A stretch of DNA of 64,000 bases, taken from contig NC_052516.1 in the NCBI RefSeq assembly GCF_014356525.2, forward strand, positions 29,929,973-29,993,972, written 5' to 3'. The stretch comes from Nilaparvata lugens. Taxonomy: Eukaryota > Arthropoda > Insecta > Hemiptera > Delphacidae. Positions 40,369-55,300 of this stretch are shown piece by piece (position 1 is the first letter of the stretch; the number at the start of each line of letters is the position of its first letter). Made by a program: the position numbers and the translations under genes. The notes below the pieces were generated by a model that worked only from the letters and a program-made list of their open reading frames with translations, was not told the DNA's origin and did not search any database.

Positions 40369-43300
40369 GTTGTTATTTGTTACGTGAAGCCACAAATCTA
40401 AGCAGAGCTCAAGTGGCATGTAACATGTCATGAACATTTTTCTATGCAAAGTGTATGCATCTGTATCAACTCAAAGTGTGAAAGCACCACAACATTCCTT
40501 CATTGTATAGGGACACGCTTCCACAAGTACATTAGTAATTGAATACAAGAAAAGCCTATGACTACCACATAACCGTATTCTTTCAGGTAGACAATTGAAG
40601 AGCTTGAGTCCCGAATAATATGGTCCTTTTTCCAAAAGTGTCAGTCTGTGAGCGGGGTACTGATATACAGCTGAACTCTTTGCTCTTGTGCTATAGCCAT
40701 GGCAAACTAAATTTCCTTCAAATCTCTCTGAGTTTCTGAAGACAAAATTTACAGTCTCAATGAAGTGCAATGCTGGGACCGTGAGAAACCTCTATTTTCT
40801 AAAAATGGGCCTACATGAATTGGATGGCCGCAAGCCCTCCAAAACACGAACAGCTTTCTTTTGCATTTTAAATATTGTATATAAGTTATTTTTACTATTC
40901 CCCCAAAAGAAGATGCTGTAGGGTATTAGGGCTAAAAAATATCCATGATACACCTTCTGAGCTGTCTTTATAGTGGATGCAGTCCTCACAGTTCTCAGCG
41001 CAAAAAGTGCATGATAGAGCTGTTTTATAAGTTTTTCCAAGTGTTTATCCCATTTCATATTTTTTTGCAATTCCACTCCAAGAAAACTAGTCACTTCAAC
41101 AGACAAGCACTCCCTCCCATTTGAAGCATTCAGGTTTGAAGGTTCAACATGATGTCCCCTCACGGCAAACCTGATATAGTTGTTTTTAGTCATATTCAAC
41201 TTCAATGCATTATGAACAAACCAATTGTTGAGTTGATGCATAGCCGTTTCAGCCCTAATCATAACATCGCTATCATCCTTACCAGTAACCAGAACCGTTG
41301 TATCGTCGGCATATAAAATGAGCTTGCCATCTACATTATTTGCCAGGTCGTTTATAAATAAATTGAAAAGGGTCGGTCCAAGCACAGAGCCCTGTGGCAC
41401 ACCTTGCTTCACTCTTTCCCCATGCTGAAAATACCAGTGAATTCCCATTACTCAATTTAACTGACTGATATCTATTTTCCAAATAGGACACGGAAAATTT
41501 CCCTGCACTACCAACAAATCCATAGAATCCAAGCTTATTCAACAACAACTCATGGTCTACCATATCAAACGCCCTGGATAAATCGCAGAAAAGCCCTAAA
41601 GCCTTCCGGGATCCATCCAGAGCATCCAACACATCTGATACAACTTCAAATATAGCAGACTTAGTTGACAATCCCCTCCTAAATCCAAATTGTTTTTTAT
41701 GAAAAATGTTATTCTCATCTAAGTGAACCATCATCTGCTCAAACACATCTTCTCAAATATCTTGGAGAATACGGTTAAGAGGGCAATTGGTCGATAATTT
41801 TTAATATCCTTCCTATCTCCCTTCTTGTTAATTGGTTTGATCAGAGCATACTTTAATTTTTGGGGAAAGATTCCTTCCTTCAAACACCTATTAATAATAA
41901 ATGTTAGAGGCTCCAAGATAATGGGACTAACCTTCTTTATCACTCGTGATGTAAAAAATTTTGTTCCTAAGAGTAAAAAATTGTATTAAGATAATTTTTT
42001 TATTGTTTGTCTGTAATATCCTTTCAGAGACTCTAAACAGAGTTTGGGAATCGTCAATAAACACACGAAAAAATCAACATACAAAAGATCCCTCGCTACG
42101 AGTAGATTGAATAAAAACTAGAATCTAGTGACTACCAACTAGTAATTAGTTCTAGCTGTACAAATAGGACTGTATAGGTGACTAAAAACCTAGCATTTGC
42201 TTGAAAATTACAGAGAGCTAGCAATTGCTATCTTTTATTCAATAGACCTTATATTACTGCAGTATGGTATAAAAGAATCCACCTACCAACAAACTTTTCA
42301 ACTCCTTCCCAAAAAACATCTACATCCTCAACATTTTTCATGTGAATGGAAAGCTTTCTACACAATTTAAGGCCCATAAACGTAGGCTTTTCTTCAAAAA
42401 GAGCTGTTCTATGATACCAAAATGGAAAGCATAGTCTCCCCTATTTTTTATGTTGCAGTTGTGATTAACGCTATATCTTGGGTAAGGGTATAATTTAAAC
42501 CTAAATAGAATTTAATGCTAAACGTTAATAGAATATGTTTTGAACTTCTTTTCATAGTACAAAGCTTGTTCAAACTTCAAACATAATCTAAAACCATCAT
42601 AAACAGTATATTATTTTAGTTGTGTTATATTTTTTCTCTATGATATTGTGTTGTTCCAGAGAGTAAAGTAAGTACTTGAGATAATGAGTGGTGGGATAGT
42701 AATTTTTTGTTAGATAGTGGACTTACCTGCAGTATCCATTGACAAGACGCCCCGCCACTACCCTGGTCAACTTCTTCCAGTCGGAAGGGTGACCTCCACA
42801 AGGCGCTCCTATAAGGATAGCATCCTGAACAATGCCCTCACACGAGGGTCTATCCGACATTTCCTGAAAGAAAGAGTCATTTTTTATTAACAATAATCAT
42901 AAACAAGTATAAAAACAATTATTATGAACAATAAATAGTGTATGGATGGATAAAATCTACAGTTGTCCAACAAAAAATTTGTTTTTATTTTCTGATTAAA
43001 AATTTTGCAAAATTACTGAAAAATTTCCAATTAGAAATTTGAGTGAATGTTTTTTTTCAAACATCAACATAAAGCATTTCTTGTTTAGTCGTTAGTTTTC
43101 AAGTGAAAATTGAGCTTGAAAGTGGAAATTGAAATCATAAACTCATTCTTTCTTCAAAACTTTTATTCATCAAAATTTGGGAGAAAGGCAGTTTTGAGCT
43201 ATAGATATATAATTATATAATCAGCTAGCTGATGAAATGCGCTTGTTCGTGGCGCTCAAGTCTGTGTGCAGCTTAGGGTAGCTTAATGTGAAGAGACATT

Positions 43301-46300
43301 ATTTTGTAGAGTTTATTGGAGTAGAGTAGACATGTCTATGAGTAGATTTGAATTTTTATACAAGAATACAAGATCTTCATTTGCCATAAAATGAAACAAT
43401 ATGAATTTAGAGCATACAAATTTAGAATATGAAAATGAATTTTGAATTAGTAGTTACCCGGAGACAATAGTAGATAACCCTGGCGCCAAGACTGAAGTAG
43501 AGTAGACATGTATATGAGTAGATTTGAATTCTTATACAAAAGTACAATATATTTATTTGCACAAAATAGAACAACATTGATTAGAACATATGAATATGAA
43601 TTTCGAATCAGTAGTTACCCGGAGACAATAGTAGATAACCCTGGCGCCAAGACTGAAGCCGATGAGCGTTACTGGCCTCTGTCCGTGTTCACGTGCAAGT
43701 AGCACTTGCGCCAGTTGCTTGCCTACTTGCGCCGACCGCCGGCAGCAAACGCCCCACGGGTTGTCAATCACCGACGCCAGGCCAATCAGGCTAGCTGGCC
43801 ATGCAACTGCGCTGATCAGACCTACAATCAATAGATAATTATAAATTTTAAAGGCTTTTCAAAGCCTAATGAAATATTTAGTCCAGTCAAGGAGAGGTTA
43901 TAGAGGGAAAAGTTTGGAAGACAATTTTTGACCCCGCAGTTCTGTTTAGGGTAGTGAGGAGATAAACATGTCCCCACCCCTACCCCTACGGCTAAGGGGG
44001 TGGGGGTGGTTCAAAGGTACCATTTTTTGGTTTCTCGCATATAACGCGGAAACTATGTATCTTACGGACATAACTGTTACATACAAAATTAAAGCTTACA
44101 TAATTTCCTACAATATTCAACTCTCAATAATATGACAATAATATTATGCACTAATACAATATGAATAAGTATTTATTTATAAATAAACATGTATGTATGA
44201 TACTAGAAAAAACACTACTGCCTCAATAACTTTTTCGCCACACTTGGATGTAATGAGCTGGTTTACGTGCGTCATATGGAGGCCGAAAGTGATTGTTTTC
44301 CGACCAGGCCGGTAAAACTTTACGGCCCTAGGGCTGTAAAATGACCTTGAATAACAGCTGATCGTGTCCGATCTCACAAAAATCATAGAGAGATAATCTC
44401 ATAACGACTGTAATAATCTATATAATTATGTATCGTGAATCGCGGTATTATGTCTATAATATATTTTATAAATTACTGTTTCATAATTTAATATTTGTTA
44501 TTGTGTTTTTGATATCAAACAATAGAATACGATGATATCTCCATAGCCTCAACAATATACTTAATGTTGGTTGCATTGTCCATTGTCAGAAAGGTACGTA
44601 TCGCAAGTATTTAAAAGTGAAGAATCGAATTTGAAATCAAAGTACAATAATTGTATCAATATTTAAAAGTGAGGTAGAGTAATAATTGTTTCTTTTTTAT
44701 TGTCGAATTCCACTTCTTAATGCAATACAATCAACAATAATACGGTAATAAGAAAATACAGCAGAGATCTGAAGTTTAAGGTAAGCCTACTGGTAAAACT
44801 CAGCCTTGACTGAAAAATTCCTAGTAATTTTTCTGTAATTCATTATTAAAACTTTTAGATAATTTTTATTCAATATTAAACCATATAGAGAAAACATTAG
44901 GCCCACTCAAGATTGAATCTTCGAATGTTTTCTCTATGATTCAACTATTTTCAGAGCAATATTTTGTTGTGGAAATGCCGGCAAACCGGCTAAGTGTTTC
45001 AGTCAGGCCCCCTCGTTCAACAATACGGAATGGCCGAGAGCGTAAAGGCGTAAAACCTCAAAGCTCAGTGAATAACAAACATGATCTAGGTTCGAATCTC
45101 GGTCAATGACATTTTTTTTTGTCGATGAATTTCGACTTTTATTAGCTACTTTTTATATTAGTTACCGTAATTTAAATTTCAATAAATTTTTTTGATATAT
45201 TTTGAGACAAAACTGTGAAATATGCAATTATATTCAATTTTTCACATTATTTCAAAATAGTAATAAAAATTCTATTCATCCATCTATCCATGAGATATTG
45301 CACCGGGCGCAAAGCGCGAGCTATAAAAATTCAAACAATTATTCGAAATATTAATAGTATAAAAATATGGTCACTATTGTAAATTATTAATTAGTAATAT
45401 TGAAATTAATTGACAGTAAAAGTTGTCATAACCAAGATTCAAACTATCAAAATAGGCTGTTTGAATTTTATTTATTTTTCAATTTCTTATATATTGGGAG
45501 GTTTTTTTTGGTGTGGCGAAAAATAGCGTTCGCAACACGGGCATAAATGTTTTTCCGGCTCTCGAACGATTCAAGTTCTCGACTTCGTCTCGAACTTGAA
45601 AACCGCGATCTCGAGCCGGAAAACGTACATTTTCGACCCTAGGTGCGAAATATACTATTACCTCTAGTTTTTATTGAGCTCAGTGTGCAGCTCTACATTT
45701 CCTGTCAACAAGCCTTTCAAGAAAAGGATGACGAGCCTTTAACTAGCTATGCAAATTATTTCAAGTAAATTACTCAAAAATTCACTATTTTAATAGATTG
45801 ATTTTATACAATGTAACATTCTTCCAATGAAGCCTTGCAATTGTTGAGAGGTGTTATAATTATGATAACAGACCCTGGAAACAGTCTGGTCAAATCTAAT
45901 TTATTGTGAGTAGTTTATAATTGAGAGAAATTATTATGATTTAGGCTGGCCACTAACGGTAGGGACATGTTCATCATGCATGTTTTGTCATCAGCGAGAG
46001 GCTTCTAACATAAAATAAACAGCCATTAACAATAAATAACCACAGGAAAATTACAAATTATAATGATGTAAGGAAATAATTAACAATAATAAATAAATTT
46101 GAATAGCAATAATAAATTATTAATAATAATGAACAAATAAAGTAGCAATTAAAGAAAAAATAACAAAAATTCTGAGATACAAAAACCTAATCTCAAAATT
46201 TTTTTCTCAAAGCCTTTCGCTGTGATGACACAACAATGTGTGATGACATGTGTATCATGCATGTTTATCATGAATATCATACCGTATGTGGTCAGTCTTA

Positions 46301-49300
46301 AGTCGGGTCCACACTGAACAAATGTTCGACAAATATGTTTGTTGAAACAGTTTGGGCAATTTTTTTATGTTTGACAAACCATGTTTGCCCGTGGGCCAGC
46401 AGTGTGGACGCATCACCAAACAAAATATTTGTAACTGAGGAGAACAGGTTTTATGTTTTACAGCTGTTTTAATTTATTTTAGTACATAATAAAAGAATGC
46501 TACAGCAGTCTGACGAACAAAAGCATTCAAGAAAACAATCAAATTTAAATAGCAACTCAGTAATATTAATTGCTAAAAAATCATGGATAATCAATAGCAA
46601 AAATTGTAAGTGAATAAATTGTATTAGGTGATTTACCTGATAATACAGTGTACTTCAGAGCCTGTTGCGCAGCTATACTGACTGCTATGCTAACGAAGTA
46701 TTCTATAGCCTTTCCCAGTTCCAGCAAATAACTTGACTCATACTTCAAATAATACTGTTCTCGTGAGCTGCTCAAACATAGCCACGGTCTTGTGAAGTTA
46801 TCTTCTCTGCAAAAAAGGGATTTAATTGTAAATTATCTGTACCTGTATTTCACATGAGTTATTCAATATAGGAGTGCATGAATTAATTAATGAATTCATG
46901 TGTATTTGTTATCAAATTAAAGCAGAACTATAGATTGATTTTGCATAATTGAAAATATACTATATATTATTGAAAGTTAATATTACCATGTAGTAGAAAG
47001 CTTGTGGAACATATCCAATCTACTATGTATTCAATTACGCTAATAGGTTTAACACTACTAGGTTCACTAGCCGACAAATCTAATCTTCATTCATTTGATC
47101 AAATGTTTTTATTGACGTATTATGACTTTCTTGAAATGTTAAAATCACCTTATAGCAGAAATTTTGAAAAAATCTACTATCTATTAAACGTGATTCAATA
47201 ACCACAAATCTTTTCTTCATTTATCTTCTCAAATGATTTCATTCATATTGTCAATTATTAAAGCATTTGAGATAATTTATGAATCACCTCATGTAAGTCG
47301 ATTCAATTTATCACATTAACAAACAGTTTTCTCGTTTGCTTGATCAAATCATTCCATTTATATTTTCAAAAATAAGATTCAAAATAACTACTACTACTGT
47401 AGGCATACGTAGGCTACTTATGTAAAATAATAAAATTATTCATATGAATGAGCCACGATGAAAAACTTGGCTGTCATTATCCCTCAGCAATTCCAAGCTA
47501 TTTCTGGTAAATATAATATTATCAGGAAAATTGTGAGTTTTATTCAATAGACTACTTGCATTGAATGTAAGTCATTTCTCCCTTCTTCTTATCAAATATT
47601 ATTAATCCTACTAGAAAGCTAAGATTATGATTCATCTTTTGTCTAAATTTTGTCATTTTATATACGTGAAATTAGGGGGAGTAGTAATTCGATTAGTAAA
47701 TTAGGAGAAGAGATAGCTGATACCTTATTTTTCTTACCCAATCATTTCAATGATAAAGTGTTGTTTGAAATAATAAATAATAATCAGAGATAAGTATGAC
47801 ATTTGTGCAAACAACTGAATCGGTTCTCACCCATAGACCTGCTATATTATTGTACAGCATATTACCATAGAGAAACAATAGCGTATAAGTAAGTAGATAT
47901 CCCATGGTATAGGGTGTTTATGTCGAACTTTTACTGTTATCTCAAGCCGATAGTCCACGTAGTGCTTTCCCGTGAAGCTGTGTGACGCTGGCAGGCTCTC
48001 ATATTGTGCCGTTCATACACTCTCACCCCAACAAAACGGTAAAAATCGACAATAATCGACAGTAATCGACAATAATCGGCTTGAGTTAACAGTAAAAGTC
48101 GACGCCCTTATACGTTCCATATTCGCCCTATACCATGGAATATCAACTTACGCTATTGTTTTTCTATGATAGTACCTACCAATAACGACAGGCCACATAA
48201 TTGTAGTAAACAGCTGCAGTGTTTATTAATAAGGGTTTGTTTCCTGTCGTTGTAAGAAGTGCTTCACTATTTACAATAATATTGCAGGTTTATCCAATGA
48301 ACCTAAAATATATTGTACTTTAGGTACAATGGGTACTTTCTACGGGTCGCTTCACTCAGAAGTTCAAAATAAACGTCATAGGAAATGAGTAGGTCGACAA
48401 ATTTAAAGTAGAATAAGGCTCAACTCATACTTACGCGACTCAGGTCGAGAGAGACTCGACTCTAATCGAGAGCATGTGTTTCCAAATGGTGACAGTCTCC
48501 GCAACTGTCACCATTTGAAAAAACATGCTCTCGACTAGAGTCGAGTCTCTTCTCGACTTGAGTCGCGTAAGTGTGAGTTGAGTCTTAATGTTATCTGTCT
48601 ATAATAATGAATATACTGTCTAATATAATAGTTATTCTAGAATTCTGCTATGAAACAATAATGATAGCGACTTACTGGTCATCTTTGAGCCAGCCCGTGA
48701 CCGCTATGGTGATATGCAACTGTTGCTGTATTGGAACTACTTGAATGTCGCTACTCGACTGGCGTCTGCTACTTGCACTGCTGCTTGACTGGAGTCCGCT
48801 ACTGGCATCGCTACTTGCCTGGCTCAACTCGTCCACAATTTTCGCATTGTCGGCGCACACCGGACTCAAATATCCAAAAGCGAACTCCTCTATTTCGCCA
48901 ACTCGTTTATGCATTTTGTAGCCTTCAAAAAAAATATAATGTTAAAACTAGTATTTTCGTCTATCAGTTTCAAATGTAATGATTATGCAGCAATGATTAG
49001 TAACTTGATTCAATGACTGCATTTTTGAATGAGGTATACAGGTCTGCATGACATTAAACAAATTCGCTGTTGTTCAGGAGATATGGAAATTTCCAAATAT
49101 AAATTATTTGATATTTTTCTGCTGAAATGAGCATTGAAGAATTTTAAACTTTCAAAGTTGCAGATCAATCACTCACTTTGTATAGTAGCTAGGGACGCAT
49201 AGTATTAGCCTCGAATCATCTAGATTTGAGCTCTATCTTTGTTCTTAGTTTTCACTAAATCTGAGATAGAATTTTCGGTTTTGGACAGGGAACAGATTAC

Positions 49301-52300
49301 ATTTGGCCATTGAATTTGTTGTTTATTTTCTGATTAGTTTATTTGCTCTAAAAAATATTTTTTTCGTACTTAAGAACGTTCATTTTTTATTTATTTATTC
49401 ATATCATAAAGATAACACATGAAACACATTCAAGTATCAAATTTGTCGGAAAGGATAGCTGAGACAACTAAGGCGTTGCACCCTTCAGTCTACCTTACCT
49501 GGCCATGGGTTCGAATCCCGCTGGTAGACATGGACGTTTGATCATCTCACCAAATCACCCACGCACTATCCACTAGCTAGAAGCTCATGTGGACATCAAC
49601 CGCAAGAAAATACCAAGCAGAACCTTAACCTTATTTGAAAATCTGCAGCATGAATGAAAGAGTTACGGAGAATCGGCATCAATGGAGGGAGCATGTTCAA
49701 AGAATGTCAGCTGAAAGAATACCTTTTAAAGTCTATAATTATCAGCCAGTAGGCAAAAGAGATGTTGGCAGACCACGCAAGCGGTGGCAATAATACGATT
49801 TTTTATGTTTATTTGAATAATTGGCTAGATATGAGTCGGAACAGGTTGAAGCCTAATCCTTGTTTGTAAGAAGAAGAAGAAGACCTTAACCTTGACCTTA
49901 TTCCTCAATCGTTTACATGTTTTTAATAATAGGTATATTATATCACTGTAACTAAAACGATAAATAATTTCAATCAATTGTTGTGACTTCACAAGCAATG
50001 TGATTATGTATCTAAGCTAGTTGATGCCAATAAGGCTCTTCATGGATTTATTCTGTGAGCATTTGTATGTAAATAAATGAATAAATAATAAAACTAATAT
50101 TTCTTCTTATGTGTTGACGATCATTTTTTCATAACTGTTATGTGAGTGAAAAATGAATTAATTTTTCCAAGATAACTTATAAAAAAATTATGTTTAAACA
50201 AACAACTGACCAGTCAAGCCAGCCCCTGCAGCTCCAAACAAGGAAGCCACAACCGCCGTTCCCGCCGTGGAGCCCAGTGCTGCCAACAGTGCACTCCCTC
50301 CCACCACCGAGCCCAGCCCTGCGCCAATCAGAGGCGCCGCCAGTCCCCCCGTCACCCCTATCAGCGCCCCGCCCCCCACCGTCGCCAGACCAATCAGCGC
50401 GTACCGTTTCGCCTTCACCAATCGTTGCCGCATTTTGTCCCCTCTCACTTCCTCGCTGCAACATGCATCACAAACAATAATTAGGCTTATTTATTCATAT
50501 GGCTTTTATCGGCTGAGAGATCCTTTTGGATGTTCTGCCTTGCCGTAATGTCATTTCCTATTCACACTCATGTTTATAGGTTATATATTGGGTTCTTCAC
50601 GTTTTATCATCAAAATTTTACACTTTCACTTTCTGAGTTAGTAAGATAATTAGGTTAGATCTATTTATGCATATTATAACCATATAGAAAATAAAGTATA
50701 AGAAGATAATCTTATGATATAGGTCGTTTAAGTTCCAAATTTCAAGCCGATTTTTTTCACTCAAGTCGACTACTGTCTATTATTACTGTTTTGGCCGATT
50801 GAGAGTGTGAAGAACGGCACAAACACGGTCCTAATTTCAAGCCCATTTTTGTTAACTAATTTATTCATTTAATCATTCAGAATTCCCCAATTACAGAATA
50901 GTACCACAGGCTTACACCCAAAACGGATCCAATTCTAATTTTTACAACAGGCCAAATGTAGCTATAGTGGGGTTCACGTTATAATGGCAGTGAAGAGAGA
51001 TAGGAGAAAAACGTTGCCAAGTCTCTCCATTTTGCCACTGAGTGTACACAGCTGTTACTCAATTCATCCCATTAAATTTGATCTAATAATAATTATCATT
51101 GCCTTGATAAAATAGGTAATCAATTTAATGTCAAATTAATCAAGAAAATATATTTTTTTATAATTTGATTCAAAAGTTTGCTTTCATAACTGAGATCAGA
51201 TTTTTAATTTTTTACAAACCTGAAATGGCGGCTAATTTAAAAAGCTGTGATACAACAATCTGAATTTCAAAACAACAGAAATTAAGTTATTTGGTAGTTA
51301 TTCTATTCCAATTTCTTTTAAAAATAATAGAAAAATAGAAATCCTTTCTAAAATAAGTACAGTAATTTCAATGTAATTAATTCTGAAATAACCTTTCAAT
51401 ATTATTTATACCGGTAGGCCTACGAGTGGGTCTAACCTTTACATGTAGGCTAAATGAAGCATGAATGAAGTCTAGGATGGTTAGTTATCAACTTTTAAAA
51501 TGTCATTTCAGGTATTTTAATTTGTGTTTCTCATACGGTAATGTCTAAAAATTATTTAATTGTTTCAAAATACATTTTTAATCAATTATACGACTTGTGT
51601 ACTCAAGTATTTTGATAGAATGAAGAAAAAAATGGCAGCTGAGAATTGTTTGTTTACTTTTGTACAGTCACTGTCAAAAGTAAAAATAAGATATTCTGTC
51701 AAACTGACAACATTGCAAAGCGAGAGAGAGATAGCTCTATCTGTTTTGTTGTATGATAGAAAAGGACAGCAACAGTATGTCAATCGTACACTGACATTAT
51801 AACGTGGACCTCACTATAGGTTATTGTTTCACTTCAACACTCTTCAATTACATAACTAAAGCCGATTACTGTCGACTACAGTCTATTATTACTGTTCTAG
51901 CTGGGCGAGTGTGTTAGAACGGCACAGAATGAGAAACTACCAGCGTCACATAGGTTCACGAAAAATTAATACTGGGACTATCGACTTGAGTTAACAGAGA
52001 AATTTGTAACATAAAAGTTCTATTCCATGGGATATTTCCTTATGCTACGGTATCTTTTCTCTTTGTTATAACCTAGGTTAATAAGAAAGGTCTCCTGAAA
52101 GGTCGAAAGGTTTGCCATGAAAGGTGTAACAGCCGAAGACCATTTGTTTTACATTCTAAATGTAATTTGCGGAAAAAAATGTTTAGTAAAATTTTCTTAT
52201 ATATTGACCTTGGTTTTCGAGTACTTATCAATTTACCGATATTTTTTTAAGTTAATTTCATAAACTAGAAAACTATTAGTCATTATCTAATTCTAAGGAT

Positions 52301-55300
52301 ATTGCCAGATCGATTAAGATGCAACCCATGATTAGTGAAGTTATGTCTTTTCAGCCTTCATTTAGAAAACAAATCCCAGTTGTTTAGAATTCTTATTTTT
52401 AGGCTGTTGATTGTATTATGGATTGATTTGTTTGTCGAATTGATTGCTTCATTTAATTCTGGCCTATCAAACCTATTAGGAATAGTACTTATTATTAAGT
52501 TTGTTTTTTTTGCTGAGTGGCACAATTTCCTTGATTTTTTCTGTTACTTGAGGAAGATGATTCAAGTTAGGTTCATTCATATTATTTGAGCCACCCAGTA
52601 CAATTAGATAGTCATTTTCATCAAAGTCTTTAGTTTGTTCCCTAGCTGACTCTACAACTGCATTAATTGATGCACTTGGCTTGAAAAAACATTGGACATC
52701 AAATTATTTTTCAATCTTTTATCAAGGAGATCACTGCAATCACGTCCATGACTGGACGTCAGTAGCAGAACTCTCCCTTTCCTATCTTTATTTCCCTCAG
52801 CTATATTTTTGGTTGCTGTCTTCAAAACCTCACTGTACGTTTTATTTCGACCATTTTCAGAGCATTTCCCATCATTTAGGTTAGATTCTATTTTTTTGCA
52901 TTTGGACGGAGGTTCTATCATACATTTAGTATTATCAAATTTAGATTTTAGTTTCTTTATTTCCTCCGACATTAGACTACATTGATTTTTTAGATTTAGT
53001 ATTTCTTTTTTATGGTCTTCATCTTGTAATTTTATAATCAGTTCCAAAGATTTAATTTCTTCTACCATCCCTAACCTTTCTTCCTCAGACGTTTTTAGAG
53101 TTACTTCTAATTGGTTTTTAAATTAGTGTGGCTACTTGTAGTTGAGCAACTTTTTTGGCTAAAGTAGTTTGAGGAACTGGGGTTTTTGGTTTTGGCGTTT
53201 TTGAATTTTGGTTTTGGGAACGCGTAAGTACTCCCGCTATGTTTACATTTCTATTAATAACCTTCGGTGTTCTATTTGAGCTCATCTTCCTATCTAAGAA
53301 ATTATATTACTTGCAATAATAATAATTGATTATAAATGATAGGATTTTAATTAGGTTATAATTTTAGTCAAGTAAACTATCTATGTTTTTAAATCTCGAA
53401 AACCTAACCTCAAAATAACCTCTAAACGATGTTTGGCTTATAAAATAGAATTAAGAATTAAAATCTAAAACAAAATGATAAAACGTGATCAAGAAACAAT
53501 TAATAATGAAATTAATACAAAATTTGTACTTATCCGTGACTATTTATAACACAAAATCTTCCAAAATCCAGGAGCGAAATTATGTATGACTTTCATTCAC
53601 AACCTCAAGGTCATATATCTGGTCTATATATGTTCTGAAACTACACGTGGGAATCCAGCATTAAGTGTTGGATTTATTAGTACAGAGTGAGACAAGTCTA
53701 TGGTCATGATGTTCATACAATTTGATGAAATCATGCGAACCCTTTCAAATCTTAATGGAATGTTATATTTTTACTCACGCAGATTTGACCGGTTGTATCA
53801 TGGACAAACAGTTGACAATGGTGGCCTCGAATTGTTCGACGGTTTGCCAACCTATACTGAATATTTCTCCCATTGATCTCATCAATACCCGCCATCTTGC
53901 ATCATAGACACCTGCAAAAATCAATCTTCAACATTAGACTCTTATATTTTTGGATTATAACAAAATATAACTCTATTGAACTTATTTACGATCAAAATTC
54001 GGGAATGGAATAGTAAGGGCTACAGGCCTGTTTTTCCATTTCCAATCATTTTATATGTGTTCTATCATTGTTGAATGAAATAAAATAGAATACTTAATAA
54101 TAAAACCTAGATCTCTTTAGAAAAGATATATAAGGAATACAAAGAAACGTGAAATTTTTATTTATTTACAGATGGCAATTAATGAGAAATCGCATTTGTT
54201 TTAAGTATTTACAGCATTTGATTTTCGTTAAATAAAAATGTTTTGTTTTTTCTATTCATCGATGATGCATCATTCAATATTGTAAAATGATTGGGAATGA
54301 AAAGCCAGGCTTTCCCCATGCTATTTCATTCCGAATTTTATTGAAAATTGTGGGAAAATTGCGCTAGAATCCACTAGATATGACCGTGGTGAAACTCATA
54401 GATAAAAGACTAGAGAAATAAGACCTGTTGACTCACTTTCAAGTTGTAATTTTCATAGTAATTATACTATTCGTTCTATTATTATTACTGAACGATACAT
54501 CAATATACTCGACTTAGTAGCACCTACAAACATAGTTTTTACTAAAAAATTTGAGTAAACTTTGAAAACGTTCTTCATTAGAGATTTTATCAAACATTGT
54601 GCTATTATATAAGTAAATAAGTGCATAACACAGAACAGTTTTTTATAAAATCGAAAACAAGTACATCAGAATTCCATAGTGTGAATAGAGTAAATAAATC
54701 ATAATGTGATATAATAATTATCAAAATCATAAAGTTTCCAAAAATTCAATGCAACAATTGGACACTATGATATTTTTCATTGTGTTGAGAACCGAATTAG
54801 ATTCGTAAAGATTTGGTGTATGAAGACCCACAATAGTTATTTGTGCAACTAGTGCGCAAAGTGACAGTTTGCTGCACCGAAAGAAACGTTTACGCCCGAG
54901 CCGTAGGCGAGGGCGGAATGGTTTCTTGAGTGCAGCAGAGGAACTTTGCGCACGTATTTCACATTAAGTTTTTCCTACAGTTACCATTGAATATGAAAAG
55001 TGGGTAATTATGGGTAAAATTGCCTGAAATGCATCAAATGTCTTTCTGTGTAATTTTATTATTGATAAAAACCTTGATTTATTGTCAAATTGAATAAAAA
55101 TGTTGTCCTTGGTTATAATATATAATAGTAATAATTTGCTCGTTGTGCTTCGTTGCACCTCTGCTCACTATAGCAGCCACAGCAGTCACTGTTACCAACT
55201 TCATTTTGATTTTGCTGCACTGTTGCTCCATATAACCTACTAAGTATTTTGCGTTGCCATGTTGCAAATCTGGAGTACAGAAAAATTTTTCCCGCACTAG

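Noticed and set aside
40243..40449. A poly-Asn open frame on the minus strand.
   Set aside because: It translates the (AAT)n tail of the LINE.
50177..50548. Proline-rich and Gly-rich open frames on both strands.
   Set aside because: They are out-of-frame shadows of the GC-rich TMCO4-like exon 50211-50455, which matches the family and has good splice sites.
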